Below, piece after piece: positions 51,630 to 61,138 of a DNA stretch of 64,000 nucleotides. Below the pieces are notes generated by a model. It was given only the letters and a program-made list of their open reading frames with translations, was not told the DNA's origin and did no database searches. Each line of letters opens with the position of its first letter. Within the stretch, counting starts at the first letter, position 1. The DNA lies in assembly GCF_026625985.1 (NCBI RefSeq), contig NZ_CP113116.1, positions 3,720,001-3,784,000 on the forward strand. Reading direction: 5' to 3'. This DNA comes from Mycobacterium sp. Aquia_213 (GTDB lineage: Bacteria > Actinomycetota > Actinomycetes > Mycobacteriales > Mycobacteriaceae). The translations under genes and the position numbers were made by a program.

Positions 51630-52439
51630 ATGACGAGCACCGACTCGGACACGGACACGCCCGGTAACGGGGCAGCCTCCGGCACGCCGCAGCGTCGCGG
51701 ATTCGGCATCGACGTCGGCGGCAGCGGCATCAAAGGCGGAATCGTCGACCTGGACACCGGCCTGCTGATCGGCGACCGGGTCAAACTGCTGACACCGCAA
51801 CCCGCCACGCCGCCGGCCGTCGCCGAGACCATCGCCAAAGTCGTCAACGAATTCGGCTGGACCGGTCCGCTCGGCGTGACCTACCCCGGCGTCGTCACCG
51901 ACGGCATCGTCCGGACCGCCGCCAACGTGGACCGCGCCTGGATCGGGACCAGCGCGCGCGACGTGATCAGCGCCAAGCTGGACGGCCAGGCGGTCACGGT
52001 TCTCAACGACGCCGACGCGGCCGGGCTCGCCGAGGAGCGCTACGGGGCGGGCAAAGGGCACGAGGGCCTGGTCGTGTTGCTCACCTTCGGAACCGGCATC
52101 GGGTCCGCCCTGATCCACAACGGGAAGCTGATACCCAACACCGAGTTCGGCCATCTCGAAGTCGGCGGCAAAGAGGCCGAGAAGCGCGCGGCGTCCTCGA
52201 TCAAAGACAAGAGGAAGTGGAGCTACCCACGCTGGACCGAAGAGGTGACCAGAGTGCTGATCGCGATCGAGAACGCGATCTGGCCCGACCTGTTCATCGC
52301 CGGCGGTGGCATCAGCCGAAAGGCCGACCAATGGGTGCCGCTGCTGAAAAACCGCACCCCGGTGGTGCCGGCGGCATTGCTCAATACCGCCGGGATTGTC
52401 GGTGCCGCGATGGCGTCGACCGCGGACGTGACGCACTGA
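51630..52439 (+). CDS. ppgK: PpgK, polyphosphate glucokinase
   Basis: The 269-residue enzyme phosphorylates glucose with polyphosphate or ATP. The phosphate loop is FGIDVGGSGIKGGIVD, the catalytic aspartate is in LNDADAAGLAE, and the ROK-type EFGHLEVGGKEAEKRA follows. ATG 51630 is preferred to GTG 51597 because AAGGAG lies six bases upstream and it matches the start of M. tuberculosis Rv2702. It is upstream of sigA on the same strand, about 180 bases apart. Confidence 0.93.
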   Translation: MTSTDSDTDTPGNGAASGTPQRRGFGIDVGGSGIKGGIVDLDTGLLIGDRVKLLTPQPATPPAVAETIAKVVNEFGWTGPLGVTYPGVVTDGIVRTAANVDRAWIGTSARDVISAKLDGQAVTVLNDADAAGLAEERYGAGKGHEGLVVLLTFGTGIGSALIHNGKLIPNTEFGHLEVGGKEAEKRAASSIKDKRKWSYPRWTEEVTRVLIAIENAIWPDLFIAGGGISRKADQWVPLLKNRTPVVPAALLNTAGIVGAAMASTADVTH

Positions 52440-52558
52440 ATTTTCCCCGCTAGGGCGGTACGAGCGCCCACTGTCGTTACAATGGTCCACGGCGACCGCC
52501 CGACAGAAAGCGTGCGACCAGTCACGCTCATACCAACGCCGACATTCGACATAGCAGA

Positions 52559-52595
52559 CACTTTCGGTTAACCATGCCCAAACCCACCGAAAGTG
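52559..52595 (+). promoter_or_regulatory. Inverted repeat in the sigA leader
   Basis: CACTTTCGGT (52559-52568) pairs perfectly with ACCGAAAGTG (52586-52595) over a 17-base loop, ending 21 bases before the sigA GTG. A third partial copy (AACCGAAGG) overlaps the ribosome-binding region, so the left arm could alternatively pair with it. This may regulate sigA translation or be an operator. Confidence 0.5.
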
Positions 52596-52616
52596 AGTCC
52601 AACCGAAGGGGTGTAA

Positions 52617-54143
<1,527 letters not shown>

Positions 54144-54162
54144 CCGGAGTTACCCGACGACC

Positions 54163-54180
54163 AGCACACCGGGGTGTGCT
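54163..54180 (+). terminator. Hairpin after sigA
   Basis: AGCACAC (54163-54169) pairs with GTGTGCT (54174-54180) over a CGGG loop, 20 bases after the sigA stop. The stem is short and no T-tract follows, so termination may be partial. Confidence 0.4.
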
Positions 54181-54190
54181 CATCTAGGGT

Positions 54191-55057
54191 GTGGGCGTGG
54201 CCGTCGGTACTGGCGTCAAATCTGGGTCAGTAGCGCGTCGCCGAAACGCACTCCTACTGCTCGCGTTAGTGATGTTCGCCGGCCTAGTGGCGTTGGCAGC
54301 CCTCTCGTTTGAGCAGGAGGGGCACGCGTCGGGCGTGTCCGGCGATAGGAACCTGACCGACGGCGTTCGGGTCCATGCCAACCTCGAAAAGATGGTTCCC
54401 GGGGATCCGCAGTTAACGGTTCGCCTCGATTTCGAACCGAGAGGACGCTACGCCCAGGATGGGGTCTTCCTTGCCCAGCGCGTCCGGGTTGTCGCGGTCG
54501 GCGGCGCCGGTCTGGTTGACGAATCGTTCGCCGCCGGCGGCGTGATGACGCCCAGCACCCTCCCTGTTGCGCTCGAGGGCGGCGATGTCAGCCAGTACCC
54601 CTTCGATAGTTACAGCGCGCTTTTCGGTGTGCGCGTCCTCACCGGTGATGGCGCCCCGGTCCCCTCGGTGCTGATCGTCGACGGGTCTATCCATGGCTAC
54701 ACCATCGACATTGCGGAGCCCACCCGGGAGCCGAACGGCGGCAACGACTTGACGATCGGCGTCTCCCGCGGATCCGCTACATGGATATTTGCGGTGTTCA
54801 TCATGATGCTGATGTGGACGGTGACGGGCCTCGCGCTGTTGCTCTCGGTGAAGCTGATCCGCACCGGTGCCGCGATCGACACCCCACTGATTTCACTGCT
54901 GGGTGTGCTGCTGTTCGCCTTTACGGCCATCCGCAACTCGATGCCCAACGCACCGGCCCTCGGCGCGCTCGCCGATTACCTGTCCTACTTCTGGTGCGAG
55001 GTGGCACTCGGTCTCGGCCTGGTCGCTCTGCTCATCTTCCGGATCCGCCGAAGCTGA
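54191..55057 (+). CDS. DUF4436 membrane protein
   Basis: The 288-residue protein has an N-terminal membrane helix (NALLLLALVMFAGLVALAAL), an extracytoplasmic beta domain (about 45-190) and three C-terminal helices, the layout of the DUF4436 family. The motif QYPFDSYSALFGVRV lies in the external domain. Function unknown. GTG 54191 or GTG 54197 may be used. It begins 47 bases after sigA. M. tuberculosis does not have it between sigA and the RidA gene, so it is an insertion here. Confidence 0.75.
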   Translation: MGVAVGTGVKSGSVARRRNALLLLALVMFAGLVALAALSFEQEGHASGVSGDRNLTDGVRVHANLEKMVPGDPQLTVRLDFEPRGRYAQDGVFLAQRVRVVAVGGAGLVDESFAAGGVMTPSTLPVALEGGDVSQYPFDSYSALFGVRVLTGDGAPVPSVLIVDGSIHGYTIDIAEPTREPNGGNDLTIGVSRGSATWIFAVFIMMLMWTVTGLALLLSVKLIRTGAAIDTPLISLLGVLLFAFTAIRNSMPNAPALGALADYLSYFWCEVALGLGLVALLIFRIRRS

Positions 55058-55152
55058 GTGCCGCTCCGGTCCAACAGCGCAAATCGACTGTCTTGCAACA
55101 TGTTCCGTAGTCGTATCTACGCCGATGAGCTGGCGGAGGCTACTGTGGCCGG

Positions 55153-55542
55153 ATGTCCGCCAACCGCAAACTCATCTCGTCACGATCCGACTTCGAAGCG
55201 ACGGTCGGGTACTCGCGCGCGGTGCGGGTAGGCCCGTACGTGGCGGTTGCCGGCACGACCGGCACGGGACCCGCGGATGACATCGCCGCTCAAGCCCAGG
55301 ACGCCTTGCGCCGCATCGGAATTGCGCTCGACGAGGCGGGCGCATCGCTGAACGACGTGGTTCGCACCCGCATCTACGTGACCGATATTTCCCGGTGGCG
55401 CGAGGTCGCGGCGGTGCACGCGCGGGTCTTCGGGGAGATACGGCCGGCGTCAACGATGGTCGAAGTCTCGGCGCTCATCGCGCCCGAGCTGCTGGTGGAG
55501 ATCGAAGCCGACGCCTACCGGGAGCCGGTAGAAGGGTCCTGA
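55153..55542 (+). CDS. RidA-family protein, Rv2704-like
   Basis: The 129-residue protein is a YjgF/RidA-family member that deaminates reactive enamine or imine intermediates. The family core is GYSRAVRVGPYVAVAGTTGT and the active-site arginine strand is VVRTRIYVTDISRWREV; the C-terminal glutamate is in ELLVEIEADAYR. It trims PLP-enzyme by-products in the cytoplasm. Its 3' end overlaps the convergent DUF952 gene by 28 bases. Confidence 0.9.
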   Translation: MSANRKLISSRSDFEATVGYSRAVRVGPYVAVAGTTGTGPADDIAAQAQDALRRIGIALDEAGASLNDVVRTRIYVTDISRWREVAAVHARVFGEIRPASTMVEVSALIAPELLVEIEADAYREPVEGS

Positions 55543-55898
55543 GCACCCGCGATCGGGGCGAAGGTTCCCCCGGGATCCGGCGAATAAACGGTGACCCATT
55601 TCACAGCGGCGACAGGCAGCGGTCCGTACAGGTGCGGGAACAGCATCGCCGCCGGATCCGTCGGCACGCCTGGCTCCCACCGCACGGGCGAGTCCAGCAA
55701 AGCCGGGTCGATGTGCAGCAGCACCAAGTCCCGGCGACCGTGGAAGAGCCGGTTGGCCGGCAGATGTACCTGCTCAGGCGCGGAGAGATGAATGAAGCCG
55801 GCACCGCCGGCCTCGGGGCGGATTTCACCCCGCGACTTGGCGTCCGACCACTCGTCGGTTCCGCACAGGTGTACGAGCTGGTCAGGAGCGAAGGTCAC
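55515..55898 (-). CDS. DUF952 protein, Rv2705c-like
   Basis: The 127-residue protein has the DUF952 fold, with LVHLCGTDEWSDAKSRGEIR near the start, the histidine motif FIHLSAPEQV and a KWEPG-like strand (here VRWEPGVPTDP). It resembles a small ADP-ribosyl-like or binding fold of unknown activity. GTG 55898 is chosen over an upstream ATG at 55958. It overlaps the RidA gene at the 3' end. Confidence 0.8.
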   Translation of the reverse strand: MTFAPDQLVHLCGTDEWSDAKSRGEIRPEAGGAGFIHLSAPEQVHLPANRLFHGRRDLVLLHIDPALLDSPVRWEPGVPTDPAAMLFPHLYGPLPVAAVKWVTVYSPDPGGTFAPIAGAQDPSTGSR

Positions 55899-56034
55899 GG
55901 TCGTTAACTCTAGAAAGCCCGACGAAACCCAACGTTTACAGCCCGTGAGAAACGACACACCTGATAACGATCGGGGAACAACGCTAAAACGCCGAACGTC
56001 TGAGAAAGTGGATCAAAGAGAACGGAGAAGCCCA

Positions 56035-56220
56035 ATGATTGCAACTCTGACAACACGCGAGCTGACTCGAGCCGACCGCTGCGATCGCTGCGGTGCCGCA
56101 GCCCGCGTACGCGCCAAGCTGCCTTCTGGAGCCGAACTTCTCTTCTGCCAGCACCACGCTAACGAGCACGAGGCAAAGCTTGTTGAGCTCGCCGCCGTGC
56201 TGGAGGTCAGCGAAAGCTAG
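56035..56220 (+). CDS. DUF7455 small zinc-binding protein
   Basis: The 61-residue protein has CDRCG at residues 17-21, a basic strand (AARVRAKLPSGAELLF) and CQHH as the second metal pair, so it should bind one zinc through CxxC and CxxH. It ends in an amphipathic helix (HEAKLVELAAVLEV). It belongs to the DUF7455 group found beside sigma genes in actinobacteria. ATG 56035 follows GGAGAAG; the longer open frame upstream is leader. In M. tuberculosis this interval is annotated on the opposite strand (Rv2706c), which may be an error. Role unknown; regulatory contact is likely. Confidence 0.8.
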   Translation: MIATLTTRELTRADRCDRCGAAARVRAKLPSGAELLFCQHHANEHEAKLVELAAVLEVSES

Positions 56221-56286
56221 TCCCAGCGAAACTCACCCGTTCACAATGTGAGGTGTGGGCGCACTCGTCGGTAATGCTGGACCGGT

Positions 56287-57291
56287 ATGAGCGAGCAGAC
56301 CGCAAAGCCGTCGCGCCACCACATTTGGCGAATCACGCGTAGGACTCTGGTAAAGAGCTGGGACGACTCCATCTTCGCCGAGTCCGCACAGGCGGGTTTT
56401 TGGTCGGCGCTGTCGACACCTCCGCTGCTGTTGGGAATGCTGGGCAGCCTGGCTTACGTGGCTCCGCTGTTCGGGCCGGATGCGCTGCCCAGCATCGAGA
56501 AGAGCGCGATTTCGGCGGCGCACAGCCTGTTCTCGTCCAGCGTCGTCAACGAGATCATCGAGCCCACCGTCCGCGACATCACGGCGCACGCCCGCGGCGA
56601 GGTGGTCTCGCTCGGCTTTTTGCTGTCGCTGTGGGCGGGGTCGTCGGCGATCTCGGCCTTCGTCGATTCCATCGTCGAGGCCCATGACCAAACGCCGCTG
56701 CGCCACCCGGTGCGCCAGCGGCTGTTCGCGCTGTTCCTGTACGTGGTGGGCCTGGTCGCCGCCGTGGTGGCCGCGCCGGTCCTGGTCGTGGGTCCGCGCA
56801 CGGTGTCCGAACATATCCCGGACGCCTTGGCCAACGTGCTGCGCTACGGCTACTACCCGGCACTGGCCCTTGGACTGATGATGGGGGTCGTCATTTTGTA
56901 CCGGGTGTCGCTGCCGGAACCCTTGCCGACGCACCGGCTTATCTTCGGCGCCATCCTGGCAACCGCCGTGTTCGTGATCGCGACGCTGGGCCTGCGGGTC
57001 TATTTGCGCTGGATCACCAGCACCGGCTACACCTACGGCGCGCTGTCCACACCGATCGCGTTTCTGTTGTTCGCCTTCTTCGGCGGTTTCGCGATCATGA
57101 TCGGCGCCGAACTCAATGCGGCGATCCAGGAAGAATTCCCCGCGCCCCGCACGCACGCGCACCGGCTGCGCAAATGGTTGTTCGCGCGTTCGCCCGCCCT
57201 GAAGAAGACCGCCGAGGCGTTATCGAATCCGGTGACGACGAATCCCGCCACCCAGGACCGCGATGTGGTGCCGGCGGAACCGCCGACCTGA
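56287..57291 (+). CDS. YihY/BrkB-type membrane protein, Rv2707-like
   Basis: The 334-residue protein has about six membrane helices and the YihY family pattern (SWDDSIFAESAQAGFWSALS; then LGFLLSLWAGSSAISAFVDS). It has cytoplasmic ends, with an amphipathic C-terminal tail. The family was once called a ribonuclease or virulence factor; a transport role is now favoured, but the substrate is unknown. The ATG lies 66 bases after the DUF7455 gene. Its stop touches the stop of the DUF3039 gene. Confidence 0.88.
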   Translation: MSEQTAKPSRHHIWRITRRTLVKSWDDSIFAESAQAGFWSALSTPPLLLGMLGSLAYVAPLFGPDALPSIEKSAISAAHSLFSSSVVNEIIEPTVRDITAHARGEVVSLGFLLSLWAGSSAISAFVDSIVEAHDQTPLRHPVRQRLFALFLYVVGLVAAVVAAPVLVVGPRTVSEHIPDALANVLRYGYYPALALGLMMGVVILYRVSLPEPLPTHRLIFGAILATAVFVIATLGLRVYLRWITSTGYTYGALSTPIAFLLFAFFGGFAIMIGAELNAAIQEEFPAPRTHAHRLRKWLFARSPALKKTAEALSNPVTTNPATQDRDVVPAEPPT

Positions 57292-57540
57292 TCAGCCCTT
57301 CTTGAGCTGCTCGTAGATCTTCTTGCAGTCCGGGCACACCGGTGAGCCCGGCTTGGCCGCCCGCGTCACGGGAAAAACCTCTCCGCACAACGCGACCACA
57401 TGGCTACCCATCACCGCGCTCTCGGCTATCTTGTCCTTCTTGACGTAGTGGAAGTACTTGGGGGTGTCGCTGTCGGTCCCGTCGTCGACGCGTTCGTCGG
57501 TATCGGTGCGTTCGATCGTCTGCGTCTGCATACCTGACAT
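57292..57540 (-). CDS. DUF3039 protein, Rv2708c-like
   Basis: The 82-residue protein has an acidic, Thr-rich N-terminus and a C-terminal zinc-binding part (VALCGEVFPV then CPDCKKIYEQLKKG), the DUF3039 pattern. ATG 57540 gives the length expected for the M. tuberculosis protein. It is divergent from the DUF3099 gene. Its biological role is not known; its zinc-ribbon and sigma-gene neighbourhood are shared with DUF7455 and DUF4193 proteins here. Confidence 0.85.
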   Translation of the reverse strand: MSGMQTQTIERTDTDERVDDGTDSDTPKYFHYVKKDKIAESAVMGSHVVALCGEVFPVTRAAKPGSPVCPDCKKIYEQLKKG

Positions 57541-57594
57541 TGTGCCTGCCAAGGCGCCCCAACCGGAATCGGCCAGATGTGGGACAGTGGAGTA

Positions 57595-58020
57595 ATGAGG
57601 CGCGGCCCGGAGTTAGGGTTCGACGACGACGGTCGTCCGGTTCTCATCACCGCCGCCGAGCCGTCGTACGAAGAGCAGCATCGCGCGCGCGTCCGTAAGT
57701 ACCTGACGATCATGTCGTTTCGCGTCCCGGCACTGATCCTGGCCGCACTGGCCTACGGCGCCTGGCACAACGGCCTTATCTCGCTGGCAATCATCGCCGC
57801 GTCGGTGCCACTGCCCTGGATGGCCGTCCTGATCGCCAACGACCGGCCGCCCCGCCGCAAGGACGAGCCCCGGCGGTTCGACGATTCCGCCCGGCGCACC
57901 CCGTTGTTCCCGACGGCCGAGCGACCGGCACTCGAGGCGCCGCGACCCCCGCAGCCGCAACCGGGCTCGCCCGGCCGCGAGTACAACCCGGGCCACGAAT
58001 ACGACGCCGGCCCCGGTTAA
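57595..58020 (+). CDS. DUF3099 membrane protein, Rv2709-like
   Basis: The 141-residue protein has two membrane helices (FRVPALILAALAYGAWHNGL and ISLAIIAASVPLPWMAVLIA), between a cytoplasmic N-terminus with the conserved PSYEEQHRARVRKYLTIMSF and a proline-rich C-terminal tail. ATG 57595 is preferred to ATG 57577 because it aligns with the family start. It lies just upstream of the sigB promoter. Function unknown. Confidence 0.85.
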   Translation: MRRGPELGFDDDGRPVLITAAEPSYEEQHRARVRKYLTIMSFRVPALILAALAYGAWHNGLISLAIIAASVPLPWMAVLIANDRPPRRKDEPRRFDDSARRTPLFPTAERPALEAPRPPQPQPGSPGREYNPGHEYDAGPG

Positions 58021-58105
58021 TCGGCGCCAGAACACACTTCTCAGGACATTCTCAGGTCGTCGGCACATTTGTGCACGTCAAAGCGTGTGAGATGACGGCG
58101 GCGTG

Positions 58106-58131
58106 GGAACTCTCAGGGCTGATATGTCGTT
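58106..58131 (+). promoter_or_regulatory. ECF-sigma promoter of sigB
   Basis: GGAAC (58106-58110) and CGTT (58128-58131) are separated by 17 bases, the SigE/SigH/SigL-type consensus of mycobacteria, 38 bases before the sigB ATG. In M. tuberculosis sigB is known to be driven by these extracytoplasmic-function sigma factors under envelope, heat or oxidative stress. Confidence 0.75.
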
Positions 58132-58169
58132 TAACTCCATGACAGCTACAAGCCAATCGGGAGGCCGCC

Positions 58170-59132
58170 ATGGCGAATGCCATCACAGGCAGGATCGACA
58201 CCAGCGATCTAGATGCTCAGAGCCCTGCAGCGGACCTCGTGCGCGTATATCTGAACGGCATCGGGAAGACGGCGTTGCTGACCGCCGCGGACGAAGTCGA
58301 ACTGGCAAAGCGCATCGAGGCCGGACTGTATGCCGAGCATCTGCTCGCAACGCGGAAGCGCCTCGGCGAGAACCGCAAACGCGATCTTGCCGTCGTCGTA
58401 CGTGATGGTCAGGCCGCGCGCCGCCACCTGCTGGAAGCGAACCTGCGTCTGGTGGTTTCGCTCGCCAAGCGCTACACCGGCCGGGGGATGCCGTTGCTCG
58501 ACCTGATTCAGGAGGGCAACCTCGGACTGATCCGCGCGATGGAAAAGTTCGACTACACAAAGGGATTCAAGTTCTCGACATACGCCACGTGGTGGATCCG
58601 GCAGGCCATCACCCGCGGTATGGCCGACCAGAGCCGCACCATCCGGCTGCCCGTTCACCTCGTCGAGCAGGTCAACAAGCTGGCGCGGATCAAGCGGGAG
58701 ATGCACCAGAACCTGGGACGTGAAGCCACCGACGAAGAACTGGCCACCGAGTCTGGAATTCCGGTCGAGAAGATCAACGATCTGCTCGAGCACAGCCGCG
58801 ACCCGGTAAGCCTGGACATGCCGGTCGGTTCCGAGGAAGAAGCCCCGCTGGGCGATTTCATCGAGGACGCCGAAGCGATGTCCGCGGAGAACGCGGTGAT
58901 CGCCGAACTGCTGCACACCGACATCCGCAGTGTGCTGGCCACTCTCGACGAGCGCGAGCATCAGGTGATCCGGCTGCGTTTCGGCCTGGACGACGGCCAG
59001 CCGCGGACGCTGGATCAGATCGGCAAGCTGTTCGGTCTGTCCCGCGAGCGGGTCCGTCAGATCGAGCGCGACGTGATGGCCAAGCTGCGCAACGGGGAGC
59101 GCGCCGATCGGCTGCGCTCGTACGCGAGCTGA
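58170..59132 (+). CDS. sigB: SigB, stress sigma factor
   Basis: The 320-residue group 2 sigma factor lacks the long SigA N-terminus and has regions 1.2-4.2 from residue 17 (AADLVRVYLNGIGKTALLTA). Its region 2 (GNLGLIRAMEKFDYTKGFKF) and region 4 (LSRERVRQIERDVMAKLRNG) are close to SigA. It controls general stress responses. The ATG follows an ECF promoter and a 38-base leader, with GGGAGG seven bases before the start. A strong hairpin follows the stop. It corresponds to Rv2710. Confidence 0.96.
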   Translation: MANAITGRIDTSDLDAQSPAADLVRVYLNGIGKTALLTAADEVELAKRIEAGLYAEHLLATRKRLGENRKRDLAVVVRDGQAARRHLLEANLRLVVSLAKRYTGRGMPLLDLIQEGNLGLIRAMEKFDYTKGFKFSTYATWWIRQAITRGMADQSRTIRLPVHLVEQVNKLARIKREMHQNLGREATDEELATESGIPVEKINDLLEHSRDPVSLDMPVGSEEEAPLGDFIEDAEAMSAENAVIAELLHTDIRSVLATLDEREHQVIRLRFGLDDGQPRTLDQIGKLFGLSRERVRQIERDVMAKLRNGERADRLRSYAS

Positions 59133-59160
59133 GGCGCCCCACTCAGCCAGGTAGCGCCGA

Positions 59161-59196
59161 CAGTATGCCCGCCGCAATTACGCGGCGGGCATACTG
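59161..59196 (+). terminator. 15-bp perfect hairpin after sigB
   Basis: CAGTATGCCCGCCGC (59161-59175) pairs perfectly with GCGGCGGGCATACTG (59182-59196) over an AATTAC loop, 28 bases after the sigB stop and 72 before ideR. It should be a strong terminator or RNA 3' end protector, insulating ideR from sigB. Confidence 0.7.
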
Positions 59197-59268
59197 CTTG
59201 CCTAGGGCATGCGTTAAGCCCATTTCGGCAGCTGGCCAAGTAGACTCGGCGTCAATGGAGGGTGCTGA

Positions 59269-59958
59269 ATGAACGACCTGGTTGATACCACCGAGATGTA
59301 CCTGCGAACCATCTACGACCTCGAGGAAGAGGGCGTAACGCCGCTGCGTGCCAGGATCGCCGAACGGCTCGACCAGAGCGGGCCGACCGTCAGCCAAACC
59401 GTCTCCCGGATGGAGCGCGACGGACTGCTCCACGTGGCCGGTGACCGGCACCTGGAACTCACCGACAAGGGCCGGGCACTGGCCGTCGCCGTCATGCGCA
59501 AGCACCGCCTCGCCGAGCGACTGCTCGTCGACGTCATCGGGCTGCCGTGGGAAGAAGTGCACGCCGAGGCATGCCGGTGGGAGCACGTGATGAGCGAGGA
59601 TGTCGAGCGCCGGCTGGTGAAGGTGCTCAACAACCCGACCACCTCCCCGTTCGGCAACCCGATTCCGGGTTTGCTGGACCTGGGCGTAGGCCCGGATTCC
59701 GGTGCCGACGACGTCAACCTGGTCCGGCTGACCGAGTTGCCGGCGGGATCGCCGGTCGCGGTCGTCGTCCGCCAGCTCACCGAGCATGTTCAGGGCGACA
59801 TCGATCTGATCGCGCGGCTCAAGGACGCCGGCGTCGTGCCGAACGCGCGCGTCACCGTCGAAACCGGGTCGGTTGGGGTCACCATCCTGATACCCGGCCA
59901 CGAGAACGTCACGCTGCCGAACGAGATGGCGCACGCGGTCAAGGTCGAGAAGGTCTGA
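59269..59958 (+). CDS. ideR: IdeR, iron-dependent regulator
   Basis: The 229-residue DtxR-family protein binds ferrous iron and represses siderophore genes while activating iron-storage genes. The N-terminal winged helix includes QSGPTVSQTVSRMERDGLLH; the metal and dimer domain includes EEVHAEACRWEHVMS with the metal-site cysteine, glutamate and histidines. The SH3-like C-terminal domain is present (AHAVKVEKV end). The ATG at 59269 is preceded by GGAGGG. It corresponds to Rv2711. Confidence 0.96.
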   Translation: MNDLVDTTEMYLRTIYDLEEEGVTPLRARIAERLDQSGPTVSQTVSRMERDGLLHVAGDRHLELTDKGRALAVAVMRKHRLAERLLVDVIGLPWEEVHAEACRWEHVMSEDVERRLVKVLNNPTTSPFGNPIPGLLDLGVGPDSGADDVNLVRLTELPAGSPVAVVVRQLTEHVQGDIDLIARLKDAGVVPNARVTVETGSVGVTILIPGHENVTLPNEMAHAVKVEKV

Positions 59959-59965
59959 TCCTCTG

Positions 59966-61024
59966 CTAACCCGCACAGCGGCCGAATGCCCGCCGCGGCG
60001 GTAGCCGCACCCCGAGCCGCTTGGCCAGCCGGTACCCGGTCGCCGCGAGTTCGCGGATCTGTTCCGGTCGCAGACCGGACTGCAACGCCATGTCCAGCAT
60101 GCCCGCCATCCGATGGTCCGGATCGCAGCGCAGCGCGGCCTCCAGCGACACGCCGGCCAGCGGGCCGTCGCCGCGGACGTAGGCGCTGAACGCGAGCAAC
60201 ACCAGCGCTTCGATCCGCCACGGCGCGGGCAGGACCCGCGCCAGCGACGCCCACAACGCCTCGGCTTCCCCGGCTTTCTCGCCGACTGCGAGGGCGTACA
60301 ACGTGTCGCGCACCTGCACGTCGTTCAGCGCGCAGCCCAGGGCGGCCAGCTCGGCGTCGGACAGCGATTGCCCGCCGCCGACGCGACCGGCCGCGGCCAT
60401 CGCGCTCTCCAGGTCGCGACGGCTACAGCCCGTGGGATCGGTGCGATGCGCCGCCGCGCGGGTGGCCGCCTGCCGGCTGAGCAGACCGGCCAGCGCGGCG
60501 GTGCGGGCCGGATCCTCGACGGCCAGCACCGCCTGCAGGTCGGCGCGACGCGCATACAGCCGCCGGCCGTCCAGCACCGCCGCAGCGGCCAGGGGCGACG
60601 CGGACGGATCGTCGACCGTGCCTCTCGCGCCGCAGTCGTCCACGCAATGCCAGCGCCCGCCGCGGGCCACCCGGTCCACCACGTGCGCCGCCCGCAGCTC
60701 AATGTTGTGCTCCGACAACACCTCTGCGAGCATCGCGCACAGCTGCCGGTACTCCTCGTTGCACTGCGGGCATCCGGCGCCGTCCTCGTTGACGATCACC
60801 GCGATCGCGGCTTCGGGCGCCGCCGAGGCGGCGACCTCGGCCAGGTGCCCGATCCGGCCGGCGAGCTCCGGACCGAGGTCGACCCTCAGCACGGCTCCCA
60901 ACTCGCCGCCGTCCAACGACACCAAGACCAATGAATTCTCTGGAACGAAGCCGAGAACGGCCGGTAGCGCGGCGATCAGTGCGCCGGGGCGGTTCAGCTC
61001 GAAATCGGGTGCGTGCGGTCTCAT
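59966..61024 (-). CDS. DUF4192 protein, Rv2712c-like
   Basis: The 352-residue protein matches DUF4192, with PGALIAALPAVLGFVPENSL and the VSLDGGELGAVLRVDL strand near the N-terminus and a helical C-terminal half (AYVRGDGPLAGVSLEAALRC). Cysteine pairs (CPQC and CVDDC) in the middle could bind metal. ATG 61024 is chosen. It is convergent with ideR and divergent from sthA. No function is established. Confidence 0.85.
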   Translation of the reverse strand: MRPHAPDFELNRPGALIAALPAVLGFVPENSLVLVSLDGGELGAVLRVDLGPELAGRIGHLAEVAASAAPEAAIAVIVNEDGAGCPQCNEEYRQLCAMLAEVLSEHNIELRAAHVVDRVARGGRWHCVDDCGARGTVDDPSASPLAAAAVLDGRRLYARRADLQAVLAVEDPARTAALAGLLSRQAATRAAAHRTDPTGCSRRDLESAMAAAGRVGGGQSLSDAELAALGCALNDVQVRDTLYALAVGEKAGEAEALWASLARVLPAPWRIEALVLLAFSAYVRGDGPLAGVSLEAALRCDPDHRMAGMLDMALQSGLRPEQIRELAATGYRLAKRLGVRLPPRRAFGRCAG

Positions 61025-61138
61025 GAGGCCCAACGCTGGTGGCCGCCACCGTCAGACCGCGCTCGCGCAACGCCGTTGAGCCATTCGTCTGTGGAGAAAG
61101 TCTCGACTGTGGGCTCTATCGTCTATCCCATGGGATCG

